A stretch of 64,000 bases of DNA from NCBI GenBank assembly GCA_002382805.1, contig DGAD01000032.1, positions 1 to 64,000 of the forward strand. Direction: 5' to 3'. The notes under the pieces were generated by a model. The model searched no databases, had not been told where the DNA came from, and saw nothing but the letters and a program-made list of their open reading frames with translations. This document shows positions 8,788-18,097 of this stretch, in pieces. How positions within the stretch are numbered: position 1 is the stretch's first letter; every line of letters begins with the position of its first letter. This DNA comes from Clostridiales bacterium UBA4039 (lineage in GTDB: Bacteria > Bacillota > Clostridia > Lachnospirales > Vallitaleaceae). The translations under genes and the position numbers were made by a program.

Positions 8788-11700
8788 ATGAAGAAAACAT
8801 TGAAAAAACGACACTCAGAACTTATATATCAATATCGATTTGATTTTTTTGCCATGGTCGTTATGGTTGGCTTTATTATGTATTATGTGGAAGTTTTGTT
8901 GCGTCCAGGTCAAATCGTATTTTCGGATATTGATTTTCCTTTTCATTCTTCAACTTATCTAGATGAGATTTTTGGAATATGGAATACAAAGTGGAATACT
9001 ACGTCTATGCTAAATATTCCAAGATTGCTTGTTTTACTTCCGTCCTATTTGTTAGCGAAAGTTGCTGGAGACAATGGCGACTTGTTTTTAAAAAGTTTTG
9101 TTGTACAAAATCTTGTAGGAGCAGGCTTGAGTTTTTATCTTTTTTGCAAACGGCTTGTTGGGGTATATATAGGTCAGAATTTTAATATGAGTCGTATTTT
9201 TGTTATTATTTTTGGAAGTTTATATTATGCATTAAATCCGTGGGTGATTTTTCGGATTCAACACATATACCTCTTAGTCGGATATAGCCTTTTTCCATTA
9301 ATCTTATTATTATTTTTAAAAGTATTTGATCATAAGTTTCAAGCAGCGGCCATTGTAGACTATTCGCCTTTAAGGAATAAATTATACTATGAAAATGTAC
9401 GTGATATTATTTTATTAGCTTATATAATTACAATTGCTTCAGCGGCAATTCATTATTTTTTTTACACGGTTTTCTTGTTGTCTGCTTTGCTTGTATTACT
9501 CGTGTTGAAATACTGGATAAAATATAGGCACATGGCTATGGATAATAAACGTGCTATGTGGTTAAATCTTTTTAAAAAGACTGTGATTCTTGGAACATTG
9601 CTAGTTTGTTTTTCATTTTACTGGCTCTTTATTTATATTGGAAGCATATTATTTGATGTTCAAGCTAGCCAAAACAATATAAATGTAATTGATACTTATG
9701 TCGCTTTCAGTCGACATAGTTCTTTTAAAGAGGTAGTATATCTTATAAGTTATTGGTGGCCAATGATTGACATGCGTCAACTATCGTTAGGATTTTATAT
9801 TGGAGGAGGAATGATTCTCCTAACATCATTTTTAGGTGTGATATTTCATGCGTTTAGGCATCATATATTACTTTTCATGGGGGTATTATCTATTTTTCTA
9901 GCTGTTTTTGCTACGGGAGTCTATTATCCTTTAATTGCAAAGTTTTTTCTGCTGATGGTTAACTTTCCGATTATTGGAAATATGTTTCGGGATCCTAACA
10001 AACTGGTTGCTTTACTGGCGATTTTTTTTGGTGTGTTTTTTGTTTTTGGCTTAGAGTGGTTCTTAAAGATATCAGACAGACTACAAAGATATAGACAGGT
10101 GTATATTTATACAATTATTGGTGTTGCTACGCTATGCTTAATGGGCTATCTAATGCCGATGAAAAGTATATATTTTGACCATTTTTACGCACCGATTGAA
10201 GAACCGCAAAGTTATAGAGAGTTGACAGAGTATTATGAACAAGACAATGCGCATTATGGTATTTATCTTCCCGTGGCAGAGGAAATGATTCAACCGTATT
10301 CTCGAGTAGCAACGCCATACTGGAATGTTAATCCATATAGTGAACATACTTTATCAAAAGCGACAGGAGATATCCATATCTATAATTCGCCCATACCTAC
10401 ACTTTTTCAACATGAAGGTAATGATCCGGTAATTTCATATTATTTTAATTACATTCAATACCTTCTTGATCAAGGAAGAACAAATAAAATTAGTTGCTTT
10501 TTGGAAGCTTTTGGCGGCGATCAAATTATATATCATGATGAATATTTGCAACAGAGTAATCGACAGGATTTCAACTTAGAAATCTTGCGCATGGATGATG
10601 AATTGCAGCCGCAATTTAATAATGCTGTATTTACTGTATTTGATAATGGTATTGATAGAAAGAATCGAGATCAAGAATTCTCTACGATTGATACAATTAT
10701 TCAAACGCCATATGGATTGGAACGCACGGCAATTTATAATCAAGTGGGGCTTTATAATCCCTTAGTCTATCCCATTATTTATTTAAATCAAAAACAAAGT
10801 GCTGACGCATCAATGGATACCATAGAATTTAATCCAAGTGGTATTAACAACATTGTTGAAGCGAGAGATACGTATGACATTGTTTTTTCTATGTTGCCTG
10901 AACATTATTACCTTTATCCGTTCCAATGGACAAATCAAGGCAATGTCTTCTTAGGGTGGAGCAAGACCTTTTTGTCTAGTGTGGATTGGGACTGGTATCT
11001 TGAATCCCAAGATATCAAAGACCGGCATTTTGATTTTGATCGGGGCAAAGGGGTAGCAGTTACATTTGCATCCAGTCATCTAAATATTGAACCTTATCTT
11101 CGTGATACGATCAAGGGAAAACGCATTATGGATTTTGATACAATGCTTCGAACAGAGAATCTATTTGTTTCCGATAACCCAGATATGTTTGAGATTAATA
11201 GCAATCCATATAGTGATATTAATGAATTTCAAACGCTTCATGGGGAATTGATTAAAGGAGATCCCAAAGATATATGGCAGGTGGCAAAAAGCGGTGTTTT
11301 AGAAGCTCATGGAAAGACACCTTATTATTTTGAATTAATGATTTCAGGAAGAGATGTCGATAGGTTGCATCTTAAAGTGCGTTTTTATAACGAGGATAGT
11401 GAGGAAATTGGTGTTTCCTATATTGTGGCTGCAACAGAGGAAAGTTATTTTGATACAATCCAATTTGTTGGAGAGGTCATATCCCCTTCAGAGACAGCGT
11501 ATATGCGTCTGGATTTACTATCGTTTCAAAACCCACAATACAAAAGTTATTGGTGGATTCATGATATTAATATTTATGATTTGTCGCAATATGTGCAAGA
11601 TAATACCATTGAAGGTAGCTATGAAGCGAATACAGCGGGGACACATGAGGTTTTTATTCGTACCTTTAACTCTTCAAAAGGAGGAAAGTTGAGCCTTTTA

Positions 11701-13215
11701 GTTGATGAGAAAGTTTTTCAGATAGAAACCTATGATGCAAAAAAAAATGCATTTGGATGGTATCACTTAGGACAGATAAACCTTGAAGAAGGGCAATATC
11801 CAGTACAGCTAACAGCTCAAGATGGGTTTAATAGTGTGAATGCTATTGTTATTTTGCCGCAAAATGCCTATACAGATGCTATTAATCAGGTGACTAAAAA
11901 TCTTAAAAAAGCTGGTATTGTAATGTCGTTTGAACCAACAATTGATTTGGCGTATGAAGGTAACATACAATCAGAACGCATATATCCTCCATTGAGCTTA
12001 GGTAAAGGTGTTGCATTAGCGCAGGGAACAATCAAAGGAGAATTTGATGTGCTTGTTTCAGATATCTATACGTTTAATCCAACGGTCTTATATGTTGATG
12101 AGGAACTCGGATATGGGCGGATGACCATTTATAAAGAAGAACACCCTTTGGTTATATGGGACTTGGGAGAACGTATACGCTATGACGAGCAAGAATTGAT
12201 TATTGATTATACAACGAATGTTCCATCTTATGCATATTCATTTATTGATCTAAAAACACCGTATCGGTATAAAGAGAATGTAGAATATAGTGTTGGATTA
12301 GAACCTGGAAAATATACATTTTTGATAGAGTTGTATTCCCAGACCCAAAATCAAAGTGGATTAGAGCATATAAAGCCATTTGATCCAAGTATTATTCAAT
12401 TTCCGATAGAGGATACTAAAAGTAATGAAGTGGGATCATGCGAACGTATTACACCGGATATGATGCGGGAAGAGATTAAAAATGATATGCTAACGATTAC
12501 TATGGATCCAACCTGTTCTACAGATTGGTATAGTTATGGAACACAAAAAATAGATGTATACTTTGAGGAGGAGTTTTTGATTCGCTATGATGCCAAATCG
12601 GAGTATCTACAAAATCGACATGCAAAAGTTCTTTTTCTTGATGATGCGAATAATTTCAAAGGAGATATATATATAAATGAAGTGGAAGAGCAGTATAAAT
12701 CTCAATGGAATCATTATGAACAGTTGGTCAAAGTTCCAAAAGGAGCGACACAGATGATTATTCAATTTTTAGGAAATGGTGATCGTAAGCAATTTTCTAT
12801 ACTAAAGATAAAGGGTTTTGAGATCTATAATTATAATACCTTTATAACATTAGATCATCTTTTTGTTGAGAATACTGTGGCGAGACAATTGCGCCAATAT
12901 GAACGAAAAAAAGAGCCTGTGATTCTTAGGCGAGAACAGAATCAATGGGGAGTGTCATATACTTTTGAAGAAAAGATAGAAAAATCTGTAGTATTAAACA
13001 CGTTTCTTTCACCAAATAAAAATTGGAGGTTGGGGAAAGAATCCTATGATTATCTTTTAAATGGAGTTACTCAAGGATTTTTATTGATGAATCAGGAGTC
13101 GGTTTTATTAAAGCTTCTTCTCATGCCGGGATATCTTGTCGGCCTTGGGATTCACTTAATGACGCTTTTGTTTTGTGGTTTTTGGATAGTGAAAAAGGGG
13201 AAAAACAATGGTTAA
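8788..13215 (+). CDS. Giant GT-C-like membrane glycosyltransferase with large exported domain
   Basis: 1475 residues. Residues 1 to ~450 contain about ten membrane segments; the first extracytoplasmic loop has an acidic motif (IVFSDIDFPFHS) placed like the catalytic Asp of GT-C enzymes, and FRDPNKL lies near residue 400. Residues ~450-1440 are soluble and beta-rich, suggesting carbohydrate-binding-type modules, followed by a single C-terminal membrane helix (LVGLGIHLMTLLFCGFWIV) and a basic tail. The layout recalls AftD-type arabinofuranosyltransferases (DUF3367) and YfhO-like proteins, which use polyprenyl-phosphate sugars outside the membrane. A GGGAGG precedes ATG 8788. It ends the cluster of flippase, transferases and phosphorelay, so a role in glycan decoration is inferred. 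Exact family and substrate are not determined. Confidence 0.6.
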   Translation: MKKTLKKRHSELIYQYRFDFFAMVVMVGFIMYYVEVLLRPGQIVFSDIDFPFHSSTYLDEIFGIWNTKWNTTSMLNIPRLLVLLPSYLLAKVAGDNGDLFLKSFVVQNLVGAGLSFYLFCKRLVGVYIGQNFNMSRIFVIIFGSLYYALNPWVIFRIQHIYLLVGYSLFPLILLLFLKVFDHKFQAAAIVDYSPLRNKLYYENVRDIILLAYIITIASAAIHYFFYTVFLLSALLVLLVLKYWIKYRHMAMDNKRAMWLNLFKKTVILGTLLVCFSFYWLFIYIGSILFDVQASQNNINVIDTYVAFSRHSSFKEVVYLISYWWPMIDMRQLSLGFYIGGGMILLTSFLGVIFHAFRHHILLFMGVLSIFLAVFATGVYYPLIAKFFLLMVNFPIIGNMFRDPNKLVALLAIFFGVFFVFGLEWFLKISDRLQRYRQVYIYTIIGVATLCLMGYLMPMKSIYFDHFYAPIEEPQSYRELTEYYEQDNAHYGIYLPVAEEMIQPYSRVATPYWNVNPYSEHTLSKATGDIHIYNSPIPTLFQHEGNDPVISYYFNYIQYLLDQGRTNKISCFLEAFGGDQIIYHDEYLQQSNRQDFNLEILRMDDELQPQFNNAVFTVFDNGIDRKNRDQEFSTIDTIIQTPYGLERTAIYNQVGLYNPLVYPIIYLNQKQSADASMDTIEFNPSGINNIVEARDTYDIVFSMLPEHYYLYPFQWTNQGNVFLGWSKTFLSSVDWDWYLESQDIKDRHFDFDRGKGVAVTFASSHLNIEPYLRDTIKGKRIMDFDTMLRTENLFVSDNPDMFEINSNPYSDINEFQTLHGELIKGDPKDIWQVAKSGVLEAHGKTPYYFELMISGRDVDRLHLKVRFYNEDSEEIGVSYIVAATEESYFDTIQFVGEVISPSETAYMRLDLLSFQNPQYKSYWWIHDINIYDLSQYVQDNTIEGSYEANTAGTHEVFIRTFNSSKGGKLSLLVDEKVFQIETYDAKKNAFGWYHLGQINLEEGQYPVQLTAQDGFNSVNAIVILPQNAYTDAINQVTKNLKKAGIVMSFEPTIDLAYEGNIQSERIYPPLSLGKGVALAQGTIKGEFDVLVSDIYTFNPTVLYVDEELGYGRMTIYKEEHPLVIWDLGERIRYDEQELIIDYTTNVPSYAYSFIDLKTPYRYKENVEYSVGLEPGKYTFLIELYSQTQNQSGLEHIKPFDPSIIQFPIEDTKSNEVGSCERITPDMMREEIKNDMLTITMDPTCSTDWYSYGTQKIDVYFEEEFLIRYDAKSEYLQNRHAKVLFLDDANNFKGDIYINEVEEQYKSQWNHYEQLVKVPKGATQMIIQFLGNGDRKQFSILKIKGFEIYNYNTFITLDHLFVENTVARQLRQYERKKEPVILRREQNQWGVSYTFEEKIEKSVVLNTFLSPNKNWRLGKESYDYLLNGVTQGFLLMNQESVLLKLLLMPGYLVGLGIHLMTLLFCGFWIVKKGKNNG

Positions 13216-13284
13216 GTCATATGTGCATTCAGCATTGAAATAGTGTATAATATATAAAAAATCATACTCGAATGGAGAGAGCAC

Positions 13285-14085
13285 ATGGTTCGAAGATTAG
13301 AAGAAAAAGATCGGCAGAGGGTTTTGGATTTTTTGCGTGAGGAAGCCTCCATTAATTTGTTCATTATTGGTGACATTGAGGCATTTGGCTTTGAAGAAGA
13401 GTTTCAGACACTTTGGGGACAATTCACACAAGATAACCAGATAGAAGGAGTATTGCTAAAATTTCATGAAAGCTATATTCCGTATTTCAAGAAAGAGGAC
13501 ATAGACATTACGGATTTCGTGAAAATTATTTTGTGCACTGAAGGAACGAAGATCGTCTCAGGAAAAGAAAGCATACTTGACCGATTTGACAAGATACTCC
13601 CTGAACATACAACACAATCCACTTTTTTTTGCGAGCTGACACATCAAGACAAACTATTACACGATGAATCCATAACACAGGTGAAAAAAGCTGACAAAAA
13701 GGATGCTAAAAGGATATACGAGCTCATTGAAACAATTGAAGAATTTAATCGAGTTACTAATTCAATTGAGCGAATTGAACATACACTACAAACCAAAACT
13801 GGACGTGTTTTTTATATGGAAGATGCTAATGGAGAAATGGTTGCTATTGCCCAAACCACCGCAGAAAATTCACAATCAGCTATGGTCGTTGGTGTTGCTA
13901 CGCGAAAGGACTATAGAGGAAAAGGGTTTATGCACAAATGTTTGATAAAGTTATGTATGGAGGTAATGTCAGAAGGTAAAACACTGTGTCTGTTTTATGA
14001 CAATCCTGCTGCGGGCAGAATCTATCATAAAGTTGGATTTGAAACCATTGAGAAGTGGATGATGATGACCATAGGAGATAAGTAA
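13285..14085 (+). CDS. GNAT-family N-acetyltransferase
   Basis: 266 residues in two parts. The N-terminal ~130 residues form a degenerate acyltransferase-like half. The C-terminal half is a GNAT domain with the acetyl-CoA loop VATRKDYRGKGFMHK (R/Q-x2-G-x-G/A type) and the following beta-bulge segment CLFYDNPAAGRIYHKVGF. Such enzymes acetylate amines on small molecules or protein termini; the substrate here is unknown. A GGAGAG site precedes ATG 13285. It is separated from the giant membrane protein by 69 bases that include a TATAAT, so it may have its own promoter. The 97-residue gene downstream lies in the same direction. Confidence 0.8.
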   Translation: MVRRLEEKDRQRVLDFLREEASINLFIIGDIEAFGFEEEFQTLWGQFTQDNQIEGVLLKFHESYIPYFKKEDIDITDFVKIILCTEGTKIVSGKESILDRFDKILPEHTTQSTFFCELTHQDKLLHDESITQVKKADKKDAKRIYELIETIEEFNRVTNSIERIEHTLQTKTGRVFYMEDANGEMVAIAQTTAENSQSAMVVGVATRKDYRGKGFMHKCLIKLCMEVMSEGKTLCLFYDNPAAGRIYHKVGFETIEKWMMMTIGDK

Positions 14086-14140
14086 AGCATGCGGTTTTTA
14101 ATTTGGTGCGCTTGAAGCAATATATCCAATTGAGTACTAT

Positions 14141-14434
14141 GTGACCCTTGAAGACGATAATCTTAGAGTGCATATAGATAAAGCGTTGCCAATAAAAATT
14201 GCAGACATTGATAATGACCATGTTCTAGAATGGATTTCCCAGTATGATGGCCAAGTTACAGTGTATAAGCCTAGAGATAATGAGTGGTTTAAAGCTCAGT
14301 TGAATGACGTTTTTGATGGATATATTTTCTTTGATGCAGAAGAAAACTGCTTTAATATTGTATATGATCAAGGAGCTAAATCTCAAAGGATTGACCGATA
14401 TCAAATGAAAAAAGATACTTTGATACCTAATTGA
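14141..14434 (+). CDS. Small conserved-looking protein, probable N-terminal frameshift
   Basis: 97 residues from GTG 14141, with no clear ribosome site before that codon. The reading frame stays open back to 14102 and encodes a plausible start (GALEAIYPIEYY). An ATG at 14089, preceded by GGAG at 14075-14078, encodes MRFLI in another frame. Removing one T in the TTTTTAATTT tract at 14095-14104 would join them as MRFLIGALEAIYPIEYY and so on. The natural gene is therefore probably 14089-14434 with a one-base indel, real or from sequencing. The protein is acidic and beta-rich. I do not recognise the family. It lies between a GNAT gene and the hydrogenase-like chemoreceptor. Confidence 0.5.
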   Translation: MTLEDDNLRVHIDKALPIKIADIDNDHVLEWISQYDGQVTVYKPRDNEWFKAQLNDVFDGYIFFDAEENCFNIVYDQGAKSQRIDRYQMKKDTLIPN

Positions 14435-14538
14435 TACAAGGATAAAGACAGAAATGAGTTTTCAAAATGATGGCATATCTGTAGTAAAAATAGAAAGGGA
14501 TACGCATTAAATATGTGAAAATAGAACAAAGCCGTCAC

Positions 14539-14567
14539 TTGCTTTTTGGAAAAAAGTGTTATATCCT
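14539..14567 (+). promoter_or_regulatory. Candidate promoter of the hydrogenase-like chemoreceptor
   Basis: TTGCTT (14539-14544) and TATCCT (14562-14567) are 17 bases apart, 31 bases before ATG 14598. Both boxes are partial matches (four of six and four of six to consensus). The 160-base gap 14435-14597 contains no open frame with a ribosome site. Confidence 0.3.
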
Positions 14568-14597
14568 ATAAAAAACAACAACTTTAGGAGGCAAGAG

Positions 14598-16535
14598 ATG
14601 GTGAGTGACAGATTGTATTTAGATGAAGAAAAATGTGTTGGGTGTAATCAATGTATTGGGAATTGTCCAATTCCAGGAGCAAATATTGCATATCTTCTTG
14701 AAGGAGATAATCGGGTTAAAATTGATGCAAATCGCTGTATTCATTGTGGAGAATGTATTCGAGTGTGTGAACATGATGCACGAAGGTTTAAAGATGATAC
14801 AGAACGATTTTTTGAAGACTTGAAAAATGGAGAGCCAATCTCGATATTGGCAGCACCGGCGATTATCGTTAATATTTTAGAATATAAAAAATTATTTGGG
14901 TATTTGCGAAGCATAGGCGTCAACTTCATCTATGATGTATCTTTTGGAGCAGATATAACCGTATGGGCATATTTAAAAGTGATAAAAGATGAAAAAATAC
15001 AAAGCATGATTGCGCAACCTTGCCCTTCGATTGTAACATTTATCGAAAAATATCAATCAAAGTTAATTGAAAAGCTCTCCCCCATTCAAAGTCCGATGAT
15101 GTGTAGTGCAATCTACATGCGAGAATATAAGCATATCACGGATAAGATCGGTTTTTTGTCACCGTGTATAGGCAAAGGGGATGAGATTGCTGATAAAAAT
15201 ACACATCAATATATTGAATATAACATTACATATAAGAAGCTCCTTGAATATCTTGAGCAACAAGATGTAGATTACCAAGCATATGACGAAACAGAATTTG
15301 ACGATATACAAGCAGGATTAGGGGTTTTATTTAGCCGACCTGGCGGATTAAAAGAAAATGTGGAGTATTTTAATTCTGATGCTTGGATTCGCCAAATTGA
15401 AGGACCGCATCATGTATATGATTACTTAAAAGAATATGCGCAATGTCTAAATCAAGGCAATGAATTGCCGCTTTTATTAGATGTGTTAAACTGTAGTTAT
15501 GGATGTAACTTTGGAACCGGAACGCAGCAAAATGCTCTTGAAAGAACGATGTCACTTGATGAAGTGGATCGGACATTCAACAAGAGAAAAAAAGAAAAAC
15601 ACATAGAAAAGATAGGAATAATAAAACGCAAGAAAATTCGTTCCATGCATAAGACATTTGACAAACTATTTGATGTTAATTCTTTTAGAAGAGCATATAC
15701 AAGTGAAGGACTGTCTCTAGCGCTTCCGACAGCAGATTCCAAGACAAAGCAAGAGATTTATGGTCAGATGAATAAACGCGATGCAGAGAGTCAAAAGATT
15801 AATTGTGCAGCTTGCGGCTATAATTCATGCGAAAAAATGGTAACGGCAATATACAATCAACTTAATGTAGCAAGCAACTGTATCGATTTCAATAAAAAAA
15901 CTGTTGAGATTGAAAAAGAGATGATTGAAGCCAAACAAGATCAATTGGAATTAGTTGAAGAGATGACACGTATTTCAGAACAACGATTAAGGGAAGCTGA
16001 TGAAATCGGCAAAGAGATTAAAGTTATATTAAATTCAATTGATACCTTGACTCAAGGTAATGAAGTCAATGCGACAGGGGTATCAAAAATTAGTGAACAA
16101 AGTTATGAAATTGATAGTATTAATAAAAATTTAAATGACCGTGTGATGGATATGGAAGATAAAATACGACGTTTTTCAGAGGCAAGTACCCAAATCGTAG
16201 CCATTGCAAATCAAACAAATCTCTTAGCGCTTAATGCGGCTATTGAATCTGCACGTGCGGGAGAACATGGAAGAGGGTTCTCAGTCGTTGCAGAAGAAGT
16301 AAAAAAATTAGCGGAAAAGTCAAAAGAAATCGCAGAGAGTACTCAAGACGAACAGTTTGCCATGTTAGATGCAATCTCATCAATTGTAAAGATTGCCAAA
16401 CGGATTGATGAGCGGCTTTATGAAATGAATGGTTCAATCGATAACATATCAGCCTCAATAGAAGAGATTACAGCCAATACAGAAGAAATATCAGGCTCTG
16501 CACATAAAGTCATCGATAAGATTGGAACACGATAA
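14598..16535 (+). CDS. Soluble chemoreceptor with [FeFe]-hydrogenase-like sensory domain
   Basis: 645 residues. Two 4Fe-4S ferredoxin motifs come first ([12 protein letters not shown] and [12 protein letters not shown]). An H-cluster-like domain follows in which the four cubane-ligand Cys are retained: Cys142 (AQPCPS), Cys190 (LSPCIGK), Cys299 and Cys303 (NCSYGCNFG). The proton-relay Cys of TSCCP is Pro141, and the two H-cluster Met positions are Ser and Asn, so catalysis is unlikely to be efficient. Another Fe-S motif ([12 protein letters not shown]) leads into a methyl-accepting signalling hairpin ([18 protein letters not shown]). There are no membrane segments. I use ATG 14598, which has AGGAGG; an in-frame ATG at 14556 lacks one. 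A role as a redox, H2 or CO sensor feeding CheA is inferred from the fusion; this resembles the putative sensory hydrogenase groups of Clostridia. Confidence 0.85.
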   Translation: MVSDRLYLDEEKCVGCNQCIGNCPIPGANIAYLLEGDNRVKIDANRCIHCGECIRVCEHDARRFKDDTERFFEDLKNGEPISILAAPAIIVNILEYKKLFGYLRSIGVNFIYDVSFGADITVWAYLKVIKDEKIQSMIAQPCPSIVTFIEKYQSKLIEKLSPIQSPMMCSAIYMREYKHITDKIGFLSPCIGKGDEIADKNTHQYIEYNITYKKLLEYLEQQDVDYQAYDETEFDDIQAGLGVLFSRPGGLKENVEYFNSDAWIRQIEGPHHVYDYLKEYAQCLNQGNELPLLLDVLNCSYGCNFGTGTQQNALERTMSLDEVDRTFNKRKKEKHIEKIGIIKRKKIRSMHKTFDKLFDVNSFRRAYTSEGLSLALPTADSKTKQEIYGQMNKRDAESQKINCAACGYNSCEKMVTAIYNQLNVASNCIDFNKKTVEIEKEMIEAKQDQLELVEEMTRISEQRLREADEIGKEIKVILNSIDTLTQGNEVNATGVSKISEQSYEIDSINKNLNDRVMDMEDKIRRFSEASTQIVAIANQTNLLALNAAIESARAGEHGRGFSVVAEEVKKLAEKSKEIAESTQDEQFAMLDAISSIVKIAKRIDERLYEMNGSIDNISASIEEITANTEEISGSAHKVIDKIGTR

Positions 16536-16562
16536 GATAAACTGAGAAGAAGGAGGCAATAG

Positions 16563-17429
16563 ATGCATTTTGTTGATGCAAAAAGCATTTTGTCGGCGAA
16601 AAATGGGATGAATATCTATAGAGGATGTACTCATGGTTGCATTTATTGCGACAGTCGAAGTAAGTGCTATCAATTTACACATGATTTTGAAGATGTTCAA
16701 GTCAAACAAAATGCACCTATTTTACTTGAACAACGGCTTCGGTCAAAACGTAATAAATGTATGATTGCGACAGGAGCAATGAGTGATCCATATATGCATT
16801 GTGAAGAAAAACTGCAATTAACACGCCAATGTTTAAAAATTATAGAAAAATATGGATATGGTCTTGCAATACAGACAAAGTCCACGCAAATTTTACGCGA
16901 TCTTGATCTTTTAGAGCGGATAAATAAAAAGTCTAAGTGTGTCGTACAGATGACACTTACGACATATGATGAAGACTTATGTAAAATTATTGAACCTAAT
17001 GTATCAACAACAAAAGAGCGCTATGAAGCACTTCAAATTTTTAAAGAGCATAATATTCCAACAGTTGTATGGCTAACACCAATATTACCCTTTATCAATG
17101 ATACACGTGAAAATCTTGAAGGAATTTTAGAGTATTGTATAAAAGCGAAGGTCAAAGGGATTATGAATTTTGGCATGGGCGTTACATTAAGAGAAGGCGA
17201 CCGAGAATATTTTTATGATGCCCTTAATCGTTTTTTTCCGGGAATGCAAAAGAGGTATCATGCAAGATATGGTTATGCCTATGAACTTAGAAGTGAGAAT
17301 CATAAGGTGCTGATGCAATATTATAAAAAAACATGTCAAGAGCATAATATTTTATATCGCCCGCAACAGATTTTTGCATATTTGAATACATTTCCAGAAG
17401 AACATGTAGAACAGATGTCACTCTTTTAA
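16563..17429 (+). CDS. SPL-family radical SAM protein
   Basis: 288 residues. The radical SAM cluster motif RGCTHGCIYC (CxxxCxxC) sits near residue 20-30, and the rest is a radical SAM partial barrel. It belongs to the COG1533 group that includes spore photoproduct lyase and the Rv2578c-like proteins, and is shorter than classical SplB (about 340 residues). Family members use SAM and a 4Fe-4S cluster for radical chemistry; only true SplB is known to repair spore photoproduct, so a repair function is uncertain. AGGAGG lies before ATG 16563. It follows the chemoreceptor by 27 bases and is followed by a YdeI-like gene. Confidence 0.8.
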   Translation: MHFVDAKSILSAKNGMNIYRGCTHGCIYCDSRSKCYQFTHDFEDVQVKQNAPILLEQRLRSKRNKCMIATGAMSDPYMHCEEKLQLTRQCLKIIEKYGYGLAIQTKSTQILRDLDLLERINKKSKCVVQMTLTTYDEDLCKIIEPNVSTTKERYEALQIFKEHNIPTVVWLTPILPFINDTRENLEGILEYCIKAKVKGIMNFGMGVTLREGDREYFYDALNRFFPGMQKRYHARYGYAYELRSENHKVLMQYYKKTCQEHNILYRPQQIFAYLNTFPEEHVEQMSLF

Positions 17430-17452
17430 TAGTTAAATGAAAGGAGTTATGG

Positions 17453-17704
17453 ATGGATAAAGAGATAGCGACCGGTGTGGTGCACGAGATACCCAATGAT
17501 ATGCAAGCCCAATTAAAAGCTAATGAACAATTACTTGAAAAATGGAATGCTTTGACACCCTTAGCCCGCAATGAATGGATTTGTTGGGTTATTAGTGTGA
17601 AAAAAGACGAGACGCGCAAGAAGCATCTTGAGCGTATGGCATATGATATTGTCCAAGGTAAAAAACGTCCCTGCTGTTGGCCGGGGTGCCCTCATCGAGG
17701 ATGA
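17453..17704 (+). CDS. YdeI/OmpD-associated-like small protein
   Basis: 83 residues. The central motif LTPLARNEWICWVISVKKDETRKKH-type segment (residues ~34-60) is characteristic of the YdeI/OmpD-associated family (often labelled bacteriocin-protection proteins), here without the larger N-terminal domain. The C-terminal CCWPGCPHRG tail is Cys/Pro rich and seen in short clostridial members. Biochemical function is unknown. GAAAGGAG precedes ATG 17453, 23 bases after the radical SAM gene, so they are probably cotranscribed. Confidence 0.65.
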   Translation: MDKEIATGVVHEIPNDMQAQLKANEQLLEKWNALTPLARNEWICWVISVKKDETRKKHLERMAYDIVQGKKRPCCWPGCPHRG

Positions 17705-17757
17705 GTGAAGAAGGTGTTAACCTAAGAATAAGAGCAAGGAATGAATAAGGAGTTGAC

Positions 17758-18063
17758 ATGAATAATTACAAACAAACGGCAGCGGTGTTTAAAGCCCTGT
17801 CTGATGAAAATAGATTGCACATCCTAACATCGCTTCAAGAAGGTGAAAAATGTGCCTGTACTTTATTGGAAGAAGTTAAAATTGCACAGTCTACATTATC
17901 CCATCATATGAAAATTCTCCTTGAAAGTACACTTGTAAATTCAAGAAAAGAAGGCAAATGGACATATTATAGTTTGTCCGATAAGGGGATTGGATTGGCA
18001 AAAGCTTCCTTAGCAGATGTTCTAAAAAAATCTGTGGATTATAAGACGTATTTTGTGTGTTAA
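17758..18063 (+). CDS. ArsR/SmtB-family repressor
   Basis: 101 residues. This is a winged helix-turn-helix with the recognition helix AQSTLSHHMKIL and wing KEGKWTYYSL. Near residue 37 the segment EKCACTLL is close to the ELCVCDL arsenic-binding motif of ArsR, so thiol-based As(III) or Sb(III) sensing is possible. A Cys also ends the protein. AAGGAG precedes ATG 17758. No arsenite pump, reductase or metallochaperone lies within reach, so the target is not evident. It ends at a strong bidirectional terminator shared with the convergent nfo gene. Confidence 0.85.
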   Translation: MNNYKQTAAVFKALSDENRLHILTSLQEGEKCACTLLEEVKIAQSTLSHHMKILLESTLVNSRKEGKWTYYSLSDKGIGLAKASLADVLKKSVDYKTYFVC

Positions 18064-18064
18064 C

Positions 18065-18097
18065 ATCGAGAGACTACTTACGTAGTCTCTCGATTTC
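18065..18097. terminator. Bidirectional terminator between arsR-like gene and nfo
   Basis: Perfect 13-base inverted repeat: ATCGAGAGACTAC at 18065-18077 and its complement at 18082-18094, with loop TTAC and a following TTTC. The left part lies just after the ArsR stop, and the right arm encodes the last residues of endonuclease IV, whose stop codon is inside the stem. Confidence 0.8.

Noticed and set aside
11354..11692. A 112-codon plus-strand frame inside the giant membrane protein
   Set aside because: Out of frame with a continuous 1475-residue gene and without a start signal.
15370..15742. Minus-strand open frames inside the hydrogenase-like chemoreceptor gene
   Set aside because: Antisense shadows of a strongly supported gene, with no ribosome site or protein-like composition.
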